From: CAYLNK01 sp964384675
GTDB lineage: Bacteria; Acidobacteriota; Thermoanaerobaculia; UBA5066
Assembly: GCA_964384675.1 (NCBI GenBank)
Contig: CAYLNK010000062.1
Coordinates: 1 to 24,488, forward strand
Reading direction: 5' to 3'
Length of the DNA stretch: 24,488 nt
A program made the translations under genes and the position numbers. Position 1 is the first letter of the stretch. The number at the start of each line of letters is the position of its first letter. Under the pieces are notes generated by a model, which saw nothing but the letters and a program-made list of their open reading frames with translations, had not been told where the DNA came from and did no database searches. Positions 6,993 through 14,242 of this stretch are shown piece by piece.

Positions 6993-7445
6993 GTGACCCT
7001 CAATAGCATCCTGCCGATCCTGCAGGTCGCCGTCGGGCCGGTGATCCTGATCTCCGGCGTCGGGCTGCTCCTCCTGTCGATGACCAACCGCTTCGGGCGC
7101 GTGGTGGACCGCTCGCGGGCGCTGGCGCGCGAGGTGCGCTCCGCCGGCGGCGCCGACCAGGTCCGGATCCGGGGACAGATCCAGATCCTGCTCCGGCGCG
7201 CGCACCTGATCCGGCTCGCCATCACGCTGGCCGCCGTCAGCCTCCTCCTGGCCGCGCTCCTGATCATCGTGCTGTTCGTCACCGCGCTCCTCAGGCTGGA
7301 GATCGCCGGCGCGATCGTCGCCCTGTTCATCTCGTGCATGCTGTCCCTGACGGCCTCGCTGGTCGTCTTCGTGAAGGACCTGAACCTCTCCCTCGTGGCG
7401 CTGAAGCTCGAGATCGGCGAGGTGGACGGCAGCCCGCTCGCCTGA
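6993..7445 (+). CDS. DUF2721 family membrane protein
   Basis: A 150-residue integral membrane protein that fits the uncharacterised DUF2721 family. The first hydrophobic segment (about residues 5-29, ending in LLLLSMTNRFGRVVDRSRAL) is followed by a basic amphipathic helix (REVRSAGG...QIQILLRRAHLIRLA). Two more membrane helices follow, about residues 70-95 and 102-127. The NR(F/Y)GR..DR.R motif after helix 1 is the family hallmark. The start is GTG at 6993, chosen because it lies at the family's usual N-terminus (TLNSILPILQVAVGPVILISG). It is transcribed alone, divergent from the small gene to its left and convergent with the acyl-CoA synthetase, with a single base between the stops. Function unknown. 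Confidence 0.85.
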   Translation: MTLNSILPILQVAVGPVILISGVGLLLLSMTNRFGRVVDRSRALAREVRSAGGADQVRIRGQIQILLRRAHLIRLAITLAAVSLLLAALLIIVLFVTALLRLEIAGAIVALFISCMLSLTASLVVFVKDLNLSLVALKLEIGEVDGSPLA

Positions 7446-7446
7446 T

Positions 7447-8994
7447 TCAGCCCGGCGGGAGCCGGTGCTTCAGCACCTTCCCCATCGCGTTGCGCGGCAG
7501 CTCGGGCACGACCACCACGGCGCGAGGCCGCTTGTAGTCCGCGAGCGACCGCGAGGCGAACGCCGACAGCTCCGCGAGGAGCGCTCCGGGCTCGGGGCTC
7601 GCGTCCCCCGCCAGCACCACCGCCGCGACGATCCGCTGTCCGTGGACCCGGTCCGGCGCCCCGACGACGGCCACGTCCGCGACGAGCGGATGCCGGCGCA
7701 GGACGTCCTCGATCTCCCGCGCCGACACCTTGAACCCGTCGACCTTGAGGACGTCGACCGACTTCCGTCCGACGATCGTGACGTAGCCGTCCGCGTCGCG
7801 GCGCGCGACGTCGCCGGTCAGGAACCAGCCGTGGTGGAAGCTCGCGGCGGTCTCGCGCGGGAGACCCCGGTACCTCGTCATCAGACCCGGGCCGCGCACC
7901 GCGATCTCGCCCAGCTCTCCCTCGGCTACGTCGGCGCCGCCGTCGTCGACCAGGCGCAGCTCGCAGCCCGGGACCGGTAGCCCGACCGTTCCCGGCCGGC
8001 GCTCGCCGCGATACGGGTTCGAGAGCGTGAAGAGCGTCTCGCTCATGCCGTACCGCTCCACGATCCGGTGTCCCGTCGCCGCCTCGAACGCGCGGAAGTC
8101 GTCCGCCGGGAGCGGCGCGCTGCCCGAGGTGAAGAGGCGCGCCCTCCGGAAAGCCTCGCCCAGCGACGGACGCCGCTCGAGCAGCTCGAGGAGCCTCACG
8201 TACATCGTCGGTACGCCCATGAAGACCGTCGCCTCGCCGTCCTCGAGGCAGGCGGCGACCCGCGCGGCGTCGAATCGGTCGAACAGCACGACCGGCATCC
8301 CGTGGAGGAGCATCCCGTGGATCCCGAGGCAGAGCCCGTGCACGTGGAAGAGCGGGAGCGCCAGCGCGAGGCGATCCCCGGGACCCATCTCCCAGAGCCC
8401 GGTGACGGCGGCCACGCCGTCCACCACCGCCGAGTAGGACAGCTCGACGCCCTTGCTCTTCCCCGTCGTTCCCGACGTGTAGACGAGGAGCGCGGTGTCC
8501 TGGTCCTCCGGTCGGGCGGCGGGCTCGGCAGCGAGCGGCTCCGAGAGGAGGAGGTCGTCGAAGGCGACGCGGCCGTCAGTGGCGATACCGCCGAGCGCGA
8601 TCACGTGCTCGAGACCCGGCACCGGGCCGACCTCGTCGAGGACGCGCGAGGCGTCCGACCCGGACGCCACGACGACCGCGCGCGCCCCGGAGTCGGTGAG
8701 GACGTGTCCCGCCTCCTCGGCGCGATACCGCGGGTTGATCGGGACGTGGACCACGCCGAGGCGGTGGTGACCGAGGAGCGCGACGACGACCTCCGGCCGG
8801 TTCTCGGCGAAGACCGCCACGCGGTCGCCGCGCCCGATCCTCCGCGCCGCGAGCGCGCCCGCGTAGCGGCGCGACGCGTCGTCCAGATCGCCGAACGTGT
8901 ACGTCTGCCCGCCGGAGACGACGGCCGCGCGGCCCCGGGAAGCGGTGAGGTGAAAGAGGAGACGCTCGAGCGCCGAGGCCTCCGCCACGGTCAC
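7447..8994 (-). CDS. MatB/ACSF3-like acyl-CoA synthetase
   Basis: A 515-residue AMP-forming ligase of the ANL superfamily that activates a carboxylate with ATP and transfers it to CoA. Visible motifs, in order: ATP loop LLVYTSGTTGKSKGVELS; LPLFHVHGLCLGIHGMLL; VFMGVPTMYVRLLE; LFTSGSAPLP; ERYGMSETLFTLS; hinge GWFLTGDVARRDADGY; and the C-terminal PRNAMGKVLK with catalytic Lys506. The LFHVHGL, GVPTMY and SGSAPLP-ERYGM(S/T)ET combination is closest to malonyl-CoA (methylmalonyl-CoA) synthetases, so malonate or another short dicarboxylate is the best guess; medium-chain acids cannot be excluded. The GTG at 8994 overlaps the stop of the upstream transporter gene as GTGA, so the two are coupled. A second GTG two codons later is an equally possible start. 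Confidence 0.88.
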   Translation of the reverse strand: MTVAEASALERLLFHLTASRGRAAVVSGGQTYTFGDLDDASRRYAGALAARRIGRGDRVAVFAENRPEVVVALLGHHRLGVVHVPINPRYRAEEAGHVLTDSGARAVVVASGSDASRVLDEVGPVPGLEHVIALGGIATDGRVAFDDLLLSEPLAAEPAARPEDQDTALLVYTSGTTGKSKGVELSYSAVVDGVAAVTGLWEMGPGDRLALALPLFHVHGLCLGIHGMLLHGMPVVLFDRFDAARVAACLEDGEATVFMGVPTMYVRLLELLERRPSLGEAFRRARLFTSGSAPLPADDFRAFEAATGHRIVERYGMSETLFTLSNPYRGERRPGTVGLPVPGCELRLVDDGGADVAEGELGEIAVRGPGLMTRYRGLPRETAASFHHGWFLTGDVARRDADGYVTIVGRKSVDVLKVDGFKVSAREIEDVLRRHPLVADVAVVGAPDRVHGQRIVAAVVLAGDASPEPGALLAELSAFASRSLADYKRPRAVVVVPELPRNAMGKVLKHRLPPG

Positions 8995-9446
8995 TTCGCC
9001 CGCTGGAGGATCAGCAGGAGGCCCGCCACCAGGAGAGCGGCCCCGACGACCCGCCCGCTCGAGATCGGGACCTTCGGGAACGCGAGGAGCCCGAAGTGGT
9101 CGAGGGCGAGGGCGGCCGCGAGCTGCCCGGTCACGACGAGCGCGACGAGGGCCAGAGCGCCGAGCCGGGGGGACAGGACGACCGAGGCCGAGATGAAGAA
9201 CGCCCCGAGGAAGCCCCCCGTCCACGCCCACCACGGCGCCCGGTCGAGGCCGGCCCGCGGCCAGGGCGCGGGCGCCATCGTCACGATCGCCGCCAGAGCC
9301 ACCGTCCCGACGAAGAACGAGACGAGCGCCGCCTGGAGCGGGGAGCCGAGCGACTGGCGCAGCTTCGCGTTGATCCCGGCCTGGAACGGCATGACCGCGC
9401 CCGCCAGGAGACCCACCAGGATCTGGACGAGGCTGGACCGCGACAT
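8991..9446 (-). CDS. YdcZ/DUF606-type small transporter (DMT superfamily)
   Basis: A 151-residue membrane protein with about five hydrophobic helices. It opens with LVQILVGLLAGAVMPFQAGINAKLRQSLGSPLQAALVSFFVGTVAL, the signature of the YdcZ/DUF606 family, half-size relatives of EamA drug/metabolite transporters (N-xx-L near helix 1, then P.QA...SF..G). The later part contains LGALALVALVVTGQLAAALALDHFGLL and ends with a short LILQRAK tail. Members of this family generally work as dimers; substrates are mostly unknown. Its coupling to the MatB-like synthetase gene (four-base overlap) suggests movement of the acid that the synthetase activates, which is inference from position only. A TAGAAT element lies ten bases before the ATG. 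Confidence 0.87.
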   Translation of the reverse strand: MSRSSLVQILVGLLAGAVMPFQAGINAKLRQSLGSPLQAALVSFFVGTVALAAIVTMAPAPWPRAGLDRAPWWAWTGGFLGAFFISASVVLSPRLGALALVALVVTGQLAAALALDHFGLLAFPKVPISSGRVVGAALLVAGLLLILQRAK

Positions 9447-9456
9447 CGAGGCGGCG

Positions 9457-9462
9457 ATTCTA
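9457..9462 (-). promoter_or_regulatory. TAGAAT -10-like element before the YdcZ-type gene
   Basis: On the minus strand TAGAAT (five of six to the consensus) ends ten bases before the ATG at 9446, in the 24-base gap after the DUF3995 gene. It would give a leader of about three or four bases. No Shine-Dalgarno sequence is present between it and the ATG. Confidence 0.45.
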
Positions 9463-9470
9463 CGACCGCC

Positions 9471-9884
9471 TCAGCGCGAGGCGATCCAGAGGAACGACAG
9501 CCCCATCGCGAGGCTCAGGGGTGAGAAGAGCCGGGTGTCCCAGCGCGCGAAGGGCGTGCCGCGCACCCGCTTGAAGAAGCCGACGAGCCGGAACTCGCCG
9601 ATCGCCCGGAGCACGAAGACCACGCCGAACGCGACCGCCCCCCAGTGGGCGGGAGATCCCGCGAGGGACGGCCAGATCACCGCGCCGCGCGACAAGGCCA
9701 CCCCGGCGGCCAGCAGGAGCCCGGCGGCGACCACCAGGGTCGCCGCCGGCGAGGGGTTCAGCGTGCGCCGGCCGTTCACCTCGGGGATCACCGCGCCGGA
9801 CCCGAGCCGCCCGCCGAACGCCCAGGAGACGTGGAGAGCGGCGATGGCCAGAAGGACCGCGGCGAGGAGGACCGGGACGAGCAC
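9471..9884 (-). CDS. DUF3995 family membrane protein
   Basis: A 137-residue membrane protein with four hydrophobic segments (about residues 3-23, 47-65, 78-98 and 118-134). The pattern ALHVSWAFGG near the N-terminus, the middle AAGLLLAAGVAL stretch, and the late FVLRAIGEFRLVGFFKRVRGTPFARWDTRLFSPL with a closing helix match the uncharacterised DUF3995 family; the F-x-R-WD-x-xxx-SPL block is its clearest feature. The GTG start at 9884 lies six bases beyond the stop of the acyltransferase gene, so the two are probably cotranscribed. Function unknown. Confidence 0.85.
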   Translation of the reverse strand: MLVPVLLAAVLLAIAALHVSWAFGGRLGSGAVIPEVNGRRTLNPSPAATLVVAAGLLLAAGVALSRGAVIWPSLAGSPAHWGAVAFGVVFVLRAIGEFRLVGFFKRVRGTPFARWDTRLFSPLSLAMGLSFLWIASR

Positions 9885-9890
9885 GGCGGA

Positions 9891-10823
9891 TTATCGCGCG
9901 CGCTCCCCGAGGAGGCGCCCGAGCTCCGCGTCCTTCGCCGTCCAGAGGTCCCTCACGAACGCCTGGATCCCGGCCCGGAAGGCCGGGTCGCCCTGGTAGT
10001 CCCCGGTGGCCCAGTCGGACGGGATGGCGTGCCGACGGACCCGCACGACCACCTCGGGAACGCCCCGCGAGATGAAGTCCCAGAACGTCGGCCGCCCGCC
10101 CGGGTAGGCGATCGTCACGTCCACGATCTCCCGGATCACGTCGCCGGCGACCGTCGCGGCGAAGGCCAGCCCTCCCACCTTCGGCGGCAGGAGGTACCGG
10201 TACGGCGACCCCGAGCGCTCCCTCTTCTCCTCGGTGAAGCGGGTCCCCTCGACGAAGCTCAGGATCGAGAACGGCGCGTGCCGGAGCCGCTGGCACGCCC
10301 GCCGGGTCGCCTCCAGGTCCTCCCCTCGCTTCTCGGGGTGCTTCTCCAGCTCCGCCTTCGGGTGCCGCTTCATGAAGGGGAAGTCGAGCGCCCACCAGGC
10401 GGCCCCCAGGAACGGCACCCAGATCAGCTGCTGCTTCAGGAAGAACCGGAGGAACGGGATCCGCCCCAGGAAGACCCGCTGGACGACGGGGATGTCGGCC
10501 TCCGACTGGTGGTTGACGACGACGAGGTAGGAGGACGACTTCGAGAGCCCCTCGAGCCCGGCGACGTCCCAGCGCGTCCCCTGGGTGATCGCCAGGCCGG
10601 CCACGTTCCCCCGGATCCACGCCTCCGCGATCACGACGAGTCCCCGCGAGCAGAGCCGGCGCCACCCCTCCACGGGGACGACGAGCTTCAGGAACGTCAA
10701 CGCGAAGAGGATCGAGCACCAGAAGACGGTGTTCGCCGCGAAGATCAGGAACGTCCCGGCGCCGATCACCGTGCGGACGGGCGCGGGCGGGACCGAGCGG
10801 TTCCCATCGCCGGGTCGAGCCAT
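9891..10823 (-). CDS. PlsC-type acyltransferase, YihG-like
   Basis: A 310-residue acyltransferase of the lysophosphatidate acyltransferase superfamily, which uses acyl-ACP or acyl-CoA to acylate glycerolipids at the membrane. The catalytic motif appears as VVNHQSEADIP (HxSxxD in place of the common HxxxxD context), and the acceptor-binding motif as FVEGTRFTEEKRERSGSPYRYLLPPKVGGLAF. That second block and the length of about 310 point to the YihG/acyltransferase subgroup rather than PlsC itself (about 245). A hydrophobic segment at residues 20-50 (AGTFLIFAANTVFWCSILFALTFLKLVV) is a membrane anchor. TACGAT lies eight bases before the ATG. It is divergent from the dehydrogenase cluster and upstream of the DUF3995 gene. 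Confidence 0.9.
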   Translation of the reverse strand: MARPGDGNRSVPPAPVRTVIGAGTFLIFAANTVFWCSILFALTFLKLVVPVEGWRRLCSRGLVVIAEAWIRGNVAGLAITQGTRWDVAGLEGLSKSSSYLVVVNHQSEADIPVVQRVFLGRIPFLRFFLKQQLIWVPFLGAAWWALDFPFMKRHPKAELEKHPEKRGEDLEATRRACQRLRHAPFSILSFVEGTRFTEEKRERSGSPYRYLLPPKVGGLAFAATVAGDVIREIVDVTIAYPGGRPTFWDFISRGVPEVVVRVRRHAIPSDWATGDYQGDPAFRAGIQAFVRDLWTAKDAELGRLLGERAR

Positions 10824-10831
10824 GCGTCCCG

Positions 10832-10837
10832 ATCGTA
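10832..10837 (-). promoter_or_regulatory. TACGAT -10-like element before the acyltransferase gene
   Basis: On the minus strand TACGAT ends eight bases before the ATG at 10823, implying a transcript start within one or two bases of that ATG. The gap of 139 bases to the divergent dehydrogenase gene leaves room for a full promoter, but no -35 stands out. Confidence 0.45.
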
Positions 10838-10921
10838 GAACGACGGCGGCCGGGCGACCCGGTCGCCGGATGGGTTATGTGAATCATGGTGCCCGGGTTG
10901 GCCGCCGGATACCTTCGGTCT

Positions 10922-10946
10922 GCGCCGGTCCGTCGACGGACGGCGC
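10922..10946 (+). repeat. Near-perfect 25-bp inverted repeat before the C5-acid cluster
   Basis: GCGCC (10922-10926), one unpaired G, then the perfect 14-base palindrome GTCCGTCGACGGAC (10928-10941), then GGCGC (10942-10946): twelve pairable bases on each side with one bulge. It ends one base before the Shine-Dalgarno sequence AGGGGG (10948-10953), itself nine bases from the ATG at 10963. It could be a dimeric repressor site. As RNA the centre would have to open into a loop. A TACCTT at 10910-10915 is a possible -10, which would place the repeat at the transcript's 5' end. Confidence 0.6.
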
Positions 10947-10962
10947 CAGGGGGCTGCCCAGA

Positions 10963-12081
10963 ATGAGCCAATACAAGATCGCCTGGCTGCCGGGAGACGG
11001 GATCGGTGTCGACGTCATGGAGGCCGCGCGGATCGTCCTCGACGCCGTGAAGCTCGACGCCGACTACGTACACGGGGACATCGGGTGGGAGTTCTGGTGC
11101 CGGGAGGGGGATGCCTTCCCGCACCGCACGGTCGAGCTGCTCCGGTCGAGCCACGCGGCCATGTTCGGAGCCATCACGAGCAAGCCGGCGAAGCAGGCCG
11201 AGGGCGAGCTGGTCCCGGAGCTCCAGGGCAAGGGGCTCACCTACCGCTCCCCCATCGTCCGGATGCGGCAGCTCTTCGACCTCTACGTCTGCCTGCGGCC
11301 CTGCAAGGCGTACCTCGGGAACCCGCTCAACATGAAGGACGGCATCGACCTCGTCGTCTTCCGCGAGAACACCGAGGACCTGTACGCGGGCGTCGAGTTC
11401 TCGCCGGTCCCGCCCGTCCTGGCCGAGGTGCTCGGCTCGCTCTGCAAGCCGTTCGCGCCGTTCATGGACCTGCCGGGCGACGCCTACGCGATCTCCTGCA
11501 AGGTGAACACGAAGAAGGGCTCGGAGCGGATCGTCCGCGCGGCGTTCGAGTTCGCGCGGAAGCACGGTCGGAAGAAGGTGACGGTCGTCCACAAGGCGAA
11601 CGTCGTCCGCGCCACCGACGGCCTCTTCCTGGAGGAGGCGAGGAAGGTGGCGAGGGGGTACCCGGAGATCGCCACCGACGACGCCAACGTCGACGCCATC
11701 TGCATGTGGCTCCTGAAGAACCCCCTGAGCTACGACGTCCTGGTGGCGCCGAACCTGTACGGCGACATCATCTCCGACCTGGCCGCGCAGATGGTGGGCG
11801 GGCTCGGCTTCGGCTGCTCCGGGAACATCGGCGAGAAGCTGGCCGTCTTCGAGCCGAGCCACGGCTCGGCGCCCAAGTACGCCGGCCAGCGCAAGGTGAA
11901 CCCGATCGCCACGATCCTGGCGGCGAAGATGATGCTCGACTGGCTCGGAGAGACCGAGAAGGGGCTCCGGGTGGAGCACGCCGTCGCCCGGGTGATCGCC
12001 GGCGGGAACGTGCGCACCTACGACATGGGCGGGACCAGCACCACACCGGAGATGGCCGAGGCGATCGCCTCGGCCCTGTGA
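10963..12081 (+). CDS. Isocitrate/isopropylmalate-family dehydrogenase, substrate uncertain
   Basis: A 372-residue beta-decarboxylating dehydrogenase, which oxidises a 2-hydroxy acid with a 3-carboxylate and releases CO2. Catalytic residues are present: Arg102, Arg112 and Arg134 (MRQLFDLYVCLRP, RENTEDLYAG), Lys211 (HKANVV), and Asp268 and Asp272 (NLYGDIISDL). Cofactor contacts resemble NADP enzymes such as E. coli Icd: PKYAG (Lys305, Tyr306; isopropylmalate enzymes have DIAG) and Tyr353 in RTYD, although the following Arg is Gly. In the substrate loop (YRSPIVRMR) the Icd Ser113 equivalent is kept (Ser96), but Asn115 aligns with Ile98, so isocitrate is less likely. It starts at ATG 10963 with AGGGGG nine bases upstream. 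First gene of a five-gene run that also holds an aconitase-family hydro-lyase. Family certain, substrate not. Confidence 0.92.
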   Translation: MSQYKIAWLPGDGIGVDVMEAARIVLDAVKLDADYVHGDIGWEFWCREGDAFPHRTVELLRSSHAAMFGAITSKPAKQAEGELVPELQGKGLTYRSPIVRMRQLFDLYVCLRPCKAYLGNPLNMKDGIDLVVFRENTEDLYAGVEFSPVPPVLAEVLGSLCKPFAPFMDLPGDAYAISCKVNTKKGSERIVRAAFEFARKHGRKKVTVVHKANVVRATDGLFLEEARKVARGYPEIATDDANVDAICMWLLKNPLSYDVLVAPNLYGDIISDLAAQMVGGLGFGCSGNIGEKLAVFEPSHGSAPKYAGQRKVNPIATILAAKMMLDWLGETEKGLRVEHAVARVIAGGNVRTYDMGGTSTTPEMAEAIASAL

Positions 12082-12088
12082 GGCGGCG

Positions 12089-13027
12089 ATGAGGGGCATC
12101 GTCATCCACGAGGTCGGACCCCGGGACGGCCTGCAGGCCGAAGCCACCGTCGTCCCGCTGGAGAAGAAGGCCCAGTGGATCGAGGGTCTGGTCGCCGCGC
12201 ACGTCGACGTCGTGCAGGTCGGCTCCTTCGTGAACCCCGGGAAGATGCCGCAGATGGCGGACACCGACGCCCTCTTCGAGCGGCTGAACCTCCCGCCCCT
12301 CCCCGGCTCCCACGCGCGGCGCACCGTCTTCTCGGCGCTCGTCCTGAACGAGAAGGGGCTCGAGCGCGCCCTGGCTCGTGACGTCGATCTCGTCTGCATG
12401 GGCGTCTCGGCCAGCGACACCCACAGCCGCAAGAACACCGGGATGGCGACCGACGAGGCGATCCCCCGCGTCCTCGCCATCGCGCGGGCGGCCCGGGCCG
12501 CCGGGCGCTCCGTGCAGGTGTCGGTGCAGTCCGCGTTCGGCTGCGGCTACGAGGGGTACGTCCCCGAGGCGCGGGTCCTCTCGATCGCGCGGACGTACGT
12601 CGAGGCCGGATTCCTCCGGATCAGCCTCGCCGACACCGCGGGCCACGCGGACCCCGAGCAGGTCGAGCGGCTCTTCGAGAAGCTGCTCGGCCTCGGGCCC
12701 GGGATCGACCCGGCCTGCCACTTCCACGACACGTACGGGCTCGGGATGGCGAACCTCTTCGCGGCCATGCGGGCCGGCGCGACGTCGTTCGAGACGTCGT
12801 TCGCGGGCCTGGGCGGCTGTCCCTTCACCAAGCTCGCCGCGGGCAACGTCGCCACCGAGGACCTCGTCCACGGCCTCCAGCGGATGGGCCGGCGGCAGGA
12901 CATCGACCTCGCCGGGCTGGTGGCGGTCGCGCGCGACGTCTCGACGTTCTTCGGACGCGAGATGCCGGGGCGCGTCCATCGGACGGGCGGGATCCCGGTC
13001 GCCGAGGCGGTGGAGGTCCCGGCGTGA
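12089..13027 (+). CDS. HMG-CoA-lyase-like protein, possible citramalyl-CoA lyase
   Basis: A 312-residue TIM-barrel lyase of the DRE-type HMGL/isopropylmalate-synthase superfamily. HMG-CoA lyase splits HMG-CoA to acetyl-CoA and acetoacetate. Family landmarks: EVGPRDGLQ (Glu8, Arg12, Asp13), SFVNPGKMPQMAD, metal site HFHDTYG (His211, His213), active loop AGLGGCPF (Cys244) and GNVATEDLV (Asn253). The oddity is VVQVGSFV: Gln43 stands where human HMG-CoA lyase has catalytic Glu72. This and the neighbours (CoA-transferase, aconitase-type hydro-lyase, decarboxylating dehydrogenase) suggest another 3-hydroxy-3-methylacyl-CoA, with citramalyl-CoA (to acetyl-CoA plus pyruvate) as leading candidate. Seven bases follow the previous stop (AGGCGG before the ATG); its stop overlaps the next start as GTGA. 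Confidence 0.88.
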   Translation: MRGIVIHEVGPRDGLQAEATVVPLEKKAQWIEGLVAAHVDVVQVGSFVNPGKMPQMADTDALFERLNLPPLPGSHARRTVFSALVLNEKGLERALARDVDLVCMGVSASDTHSRKNTGMATDEAIPRVLAIARAARAAGRSVQVSVQSAFGCGYEGYVPEARVLSIARTYVEAGFLRISLADTAGHADPEQVERLFEKLLGLGPGIDPACHFHDTYGLGMANLFAAMRAGATSFETSFAGLGGCPFTKLAAGNVATEDLVHGLQRMGRRQDIDLAGLVAVARDVSTFFGREMPGRVHRTGGIPVAEAVEVPA

Positions 13028-14223
13028 CGCCCTCGATCCTGGCTGGCGTCCGGGTCCTCGACCTGACGAACGTCCTCTCCGGGCCGTTCGCGACGCTCCA
13101 CCTCGCGCTCCTCGGGGCCGAGGTGATCAAGATCGAGAACCCCACCGACGGCGATCTCGCGCGGAAGCTGGGGAACGTCCCTAAGCTGAACGAGGAGCTG
13201 ATGGGGACTAGCTTCCTGGCGCAGAACGCCAACAAGAAGTCGATCACCCTGAACCTCAAGAAGCCGGAGGCGCGCGAGGTCTTCCGGAAGCTCGCGGCCA
13301 CGGCAGACGTCGTCGTCGAGAACTTCCGCCCCGGCGTGATGAAGCGGCTCGGCGTCGGCTGGGAGGTCCTCCGGGAGATCAACCCGCGCCTCGTCTACTG
13401 CGCGATCTCCGGCTTCGGCCAGGACGGGCCCGACGCCGACAAGCCGGCGTACGACCAGATCATCCAGGGGCTCTCCGGGACGATGTCCGTGAACGGCGAC
13501 GAGCGGCTCAACCCGCTCCGCTGCGGCTTTCCCGTCTGCGACACCGTGGGCGGCCTGAATGCCGCGTTCGCCCTCATGGCCGCGCTCTACCACCGGGAGA
13601 GGACGGGCGAGGGACAGCTGATCGACGTCGCCCTCCTCGACTCGATCCTGCCGCTCATGGGCTGGGTCGCCGCGAACCTCCTGATCGGCGGCCAGCCGCC
13701 GGTGCCGATGGGGAACGACAACCTCACGGCGGCCCCCTCCGGGACGTTCGCCACGAAGGACGGACACATCAACATCGCGGCGAACAAGCAGGAGCAGTGG
13801 GAGGCGACGACCGAGGTCCTCGGCGTCCCCGAGCTGAAGACCGACCCCCGCTTCGCCAAGCGCGACGCGCGGAAGAGGAACCGGAAGGAGCTGACGCCGC
13901 TCCTCGAGGCGCGGCTCACCGAGAAGAGCACGGCCGAGTGGGTGGTGCTGCTGAACGCCCGCGACGTCCCGTCGGGCGCCATCCTCCCCCTGGGCGCCGC
14001 ACTCGACCAGCCGCAGCTTCGGCACCGCGGGACGCTGGAGACCGTGCTCGAGGACGGCATCGGCCCGCTCCGGCTCTTCGGCCTCACCGCCAAGCTCGAG
14101 AAGACCCCGGGCCGCCTGGACGCTCCGCCGCCGCGCCTCTCGGCGCACACGGAGGAGGTCCTGACCGGGCTCGGCTACACGACGGACGAGGTCGCCGCGT
14201 TCCGGCGCGACGGCATCGTCTAG
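13024..14223 (+). CDS. Class III (CaiB/BaiF) CoA-transferase
   Basis: A 399-residue family III CoA-transferase, which moves CoA between carboxylic acids through an aspartyl-CoA intermediate. It opens with LAGVRVLDLTNVLSGPFATLHLALLGAEVIKIENP, the family's Rossmann start. The catalytic Asp is Asp144 in KPAYDQIIQGLSG. NANKKSITLNLKKPEAR, VVVENFRPGVMKRLG and CAISGFGQDGP also match. A GTG start overlaps the lyase stop by four bases, so lyase and transferase are translationally coupled, and the acyl-CoA made here is probably the lyase substrate. By analogy with succinyl-CoA:citramalate and itaconate CoA-transferases of this family, a C5 hydroxy- or methylene-diacid is a sensible candidate. Donor and acceptor are inference. 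It precedes the hydro-lyase genes by 19 bases. Confidence 0.92.
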   Translation: MTPSILAGVRVLDLTNVLSGPFATLHLALLGAEVIKIENPTDGDLARKLGNVPKLNEELMGTSFLAQNANKKSITLNLKKPEAREVFRKLAATADVVVENFRPGVMKRLGVGWEVLREINPRLVYCAISGFGQDGPDADKPAYDQIIQGLSGTMSVNGDERLNPLRCGFPVCDTVGGLNAAFALMAALYHRERTGEGQLIDVALLDSILPLMGWVAANLLIGGQPPVPMGNDNLTAAPSGTFATKDGHINIAANKQEQWEATTEVLGVPELKTDPRFAKRDARKRNRKELTPLLEARLTEKSTAEWVVLLNARDVPSGAILPLGAALDQPQLRHRGTLETVLEDGIGPLRLFGLTAKLEKTPGRLDAPPPRLSAHTEEVLTGLGYTTDEVAAFRRDGIV

Positions 14224-14242
14224 GAACCTGAAGGGAGCCCCC

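Noticed and set aside
10848..10868. A possible hairpin (CCGGGCGACC followed by GGTCGCCGG) in the divergent gap
   Set aside because: It has almost no loop and one bulge, lies between two divergent genes where a terminator makes no sense, and chance GC-rich self-complementarity is common here. The dyad at 10922-10946 is much better.
10585..10962. An upstream in-frame extension of the dehydrogenase gene
   Set aside because: The extension overlaps the divergent acyltransferase gene, has shadow-like composition, and the ATG at 10963 gives the family N-terminus (YKIAWLPGDGIG) with a proper Shine-Dalgarno sequence.
9460..12480. A 1006-codon open frame on the minus strand running across five real genes
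   Set aside because: It shows no recognisable domain; it lies antisense to the dehydrogenase and lyase and out of frame with the acyltransferase and DUF3995 genes. It is open only because stop codons are rare at this GC content.
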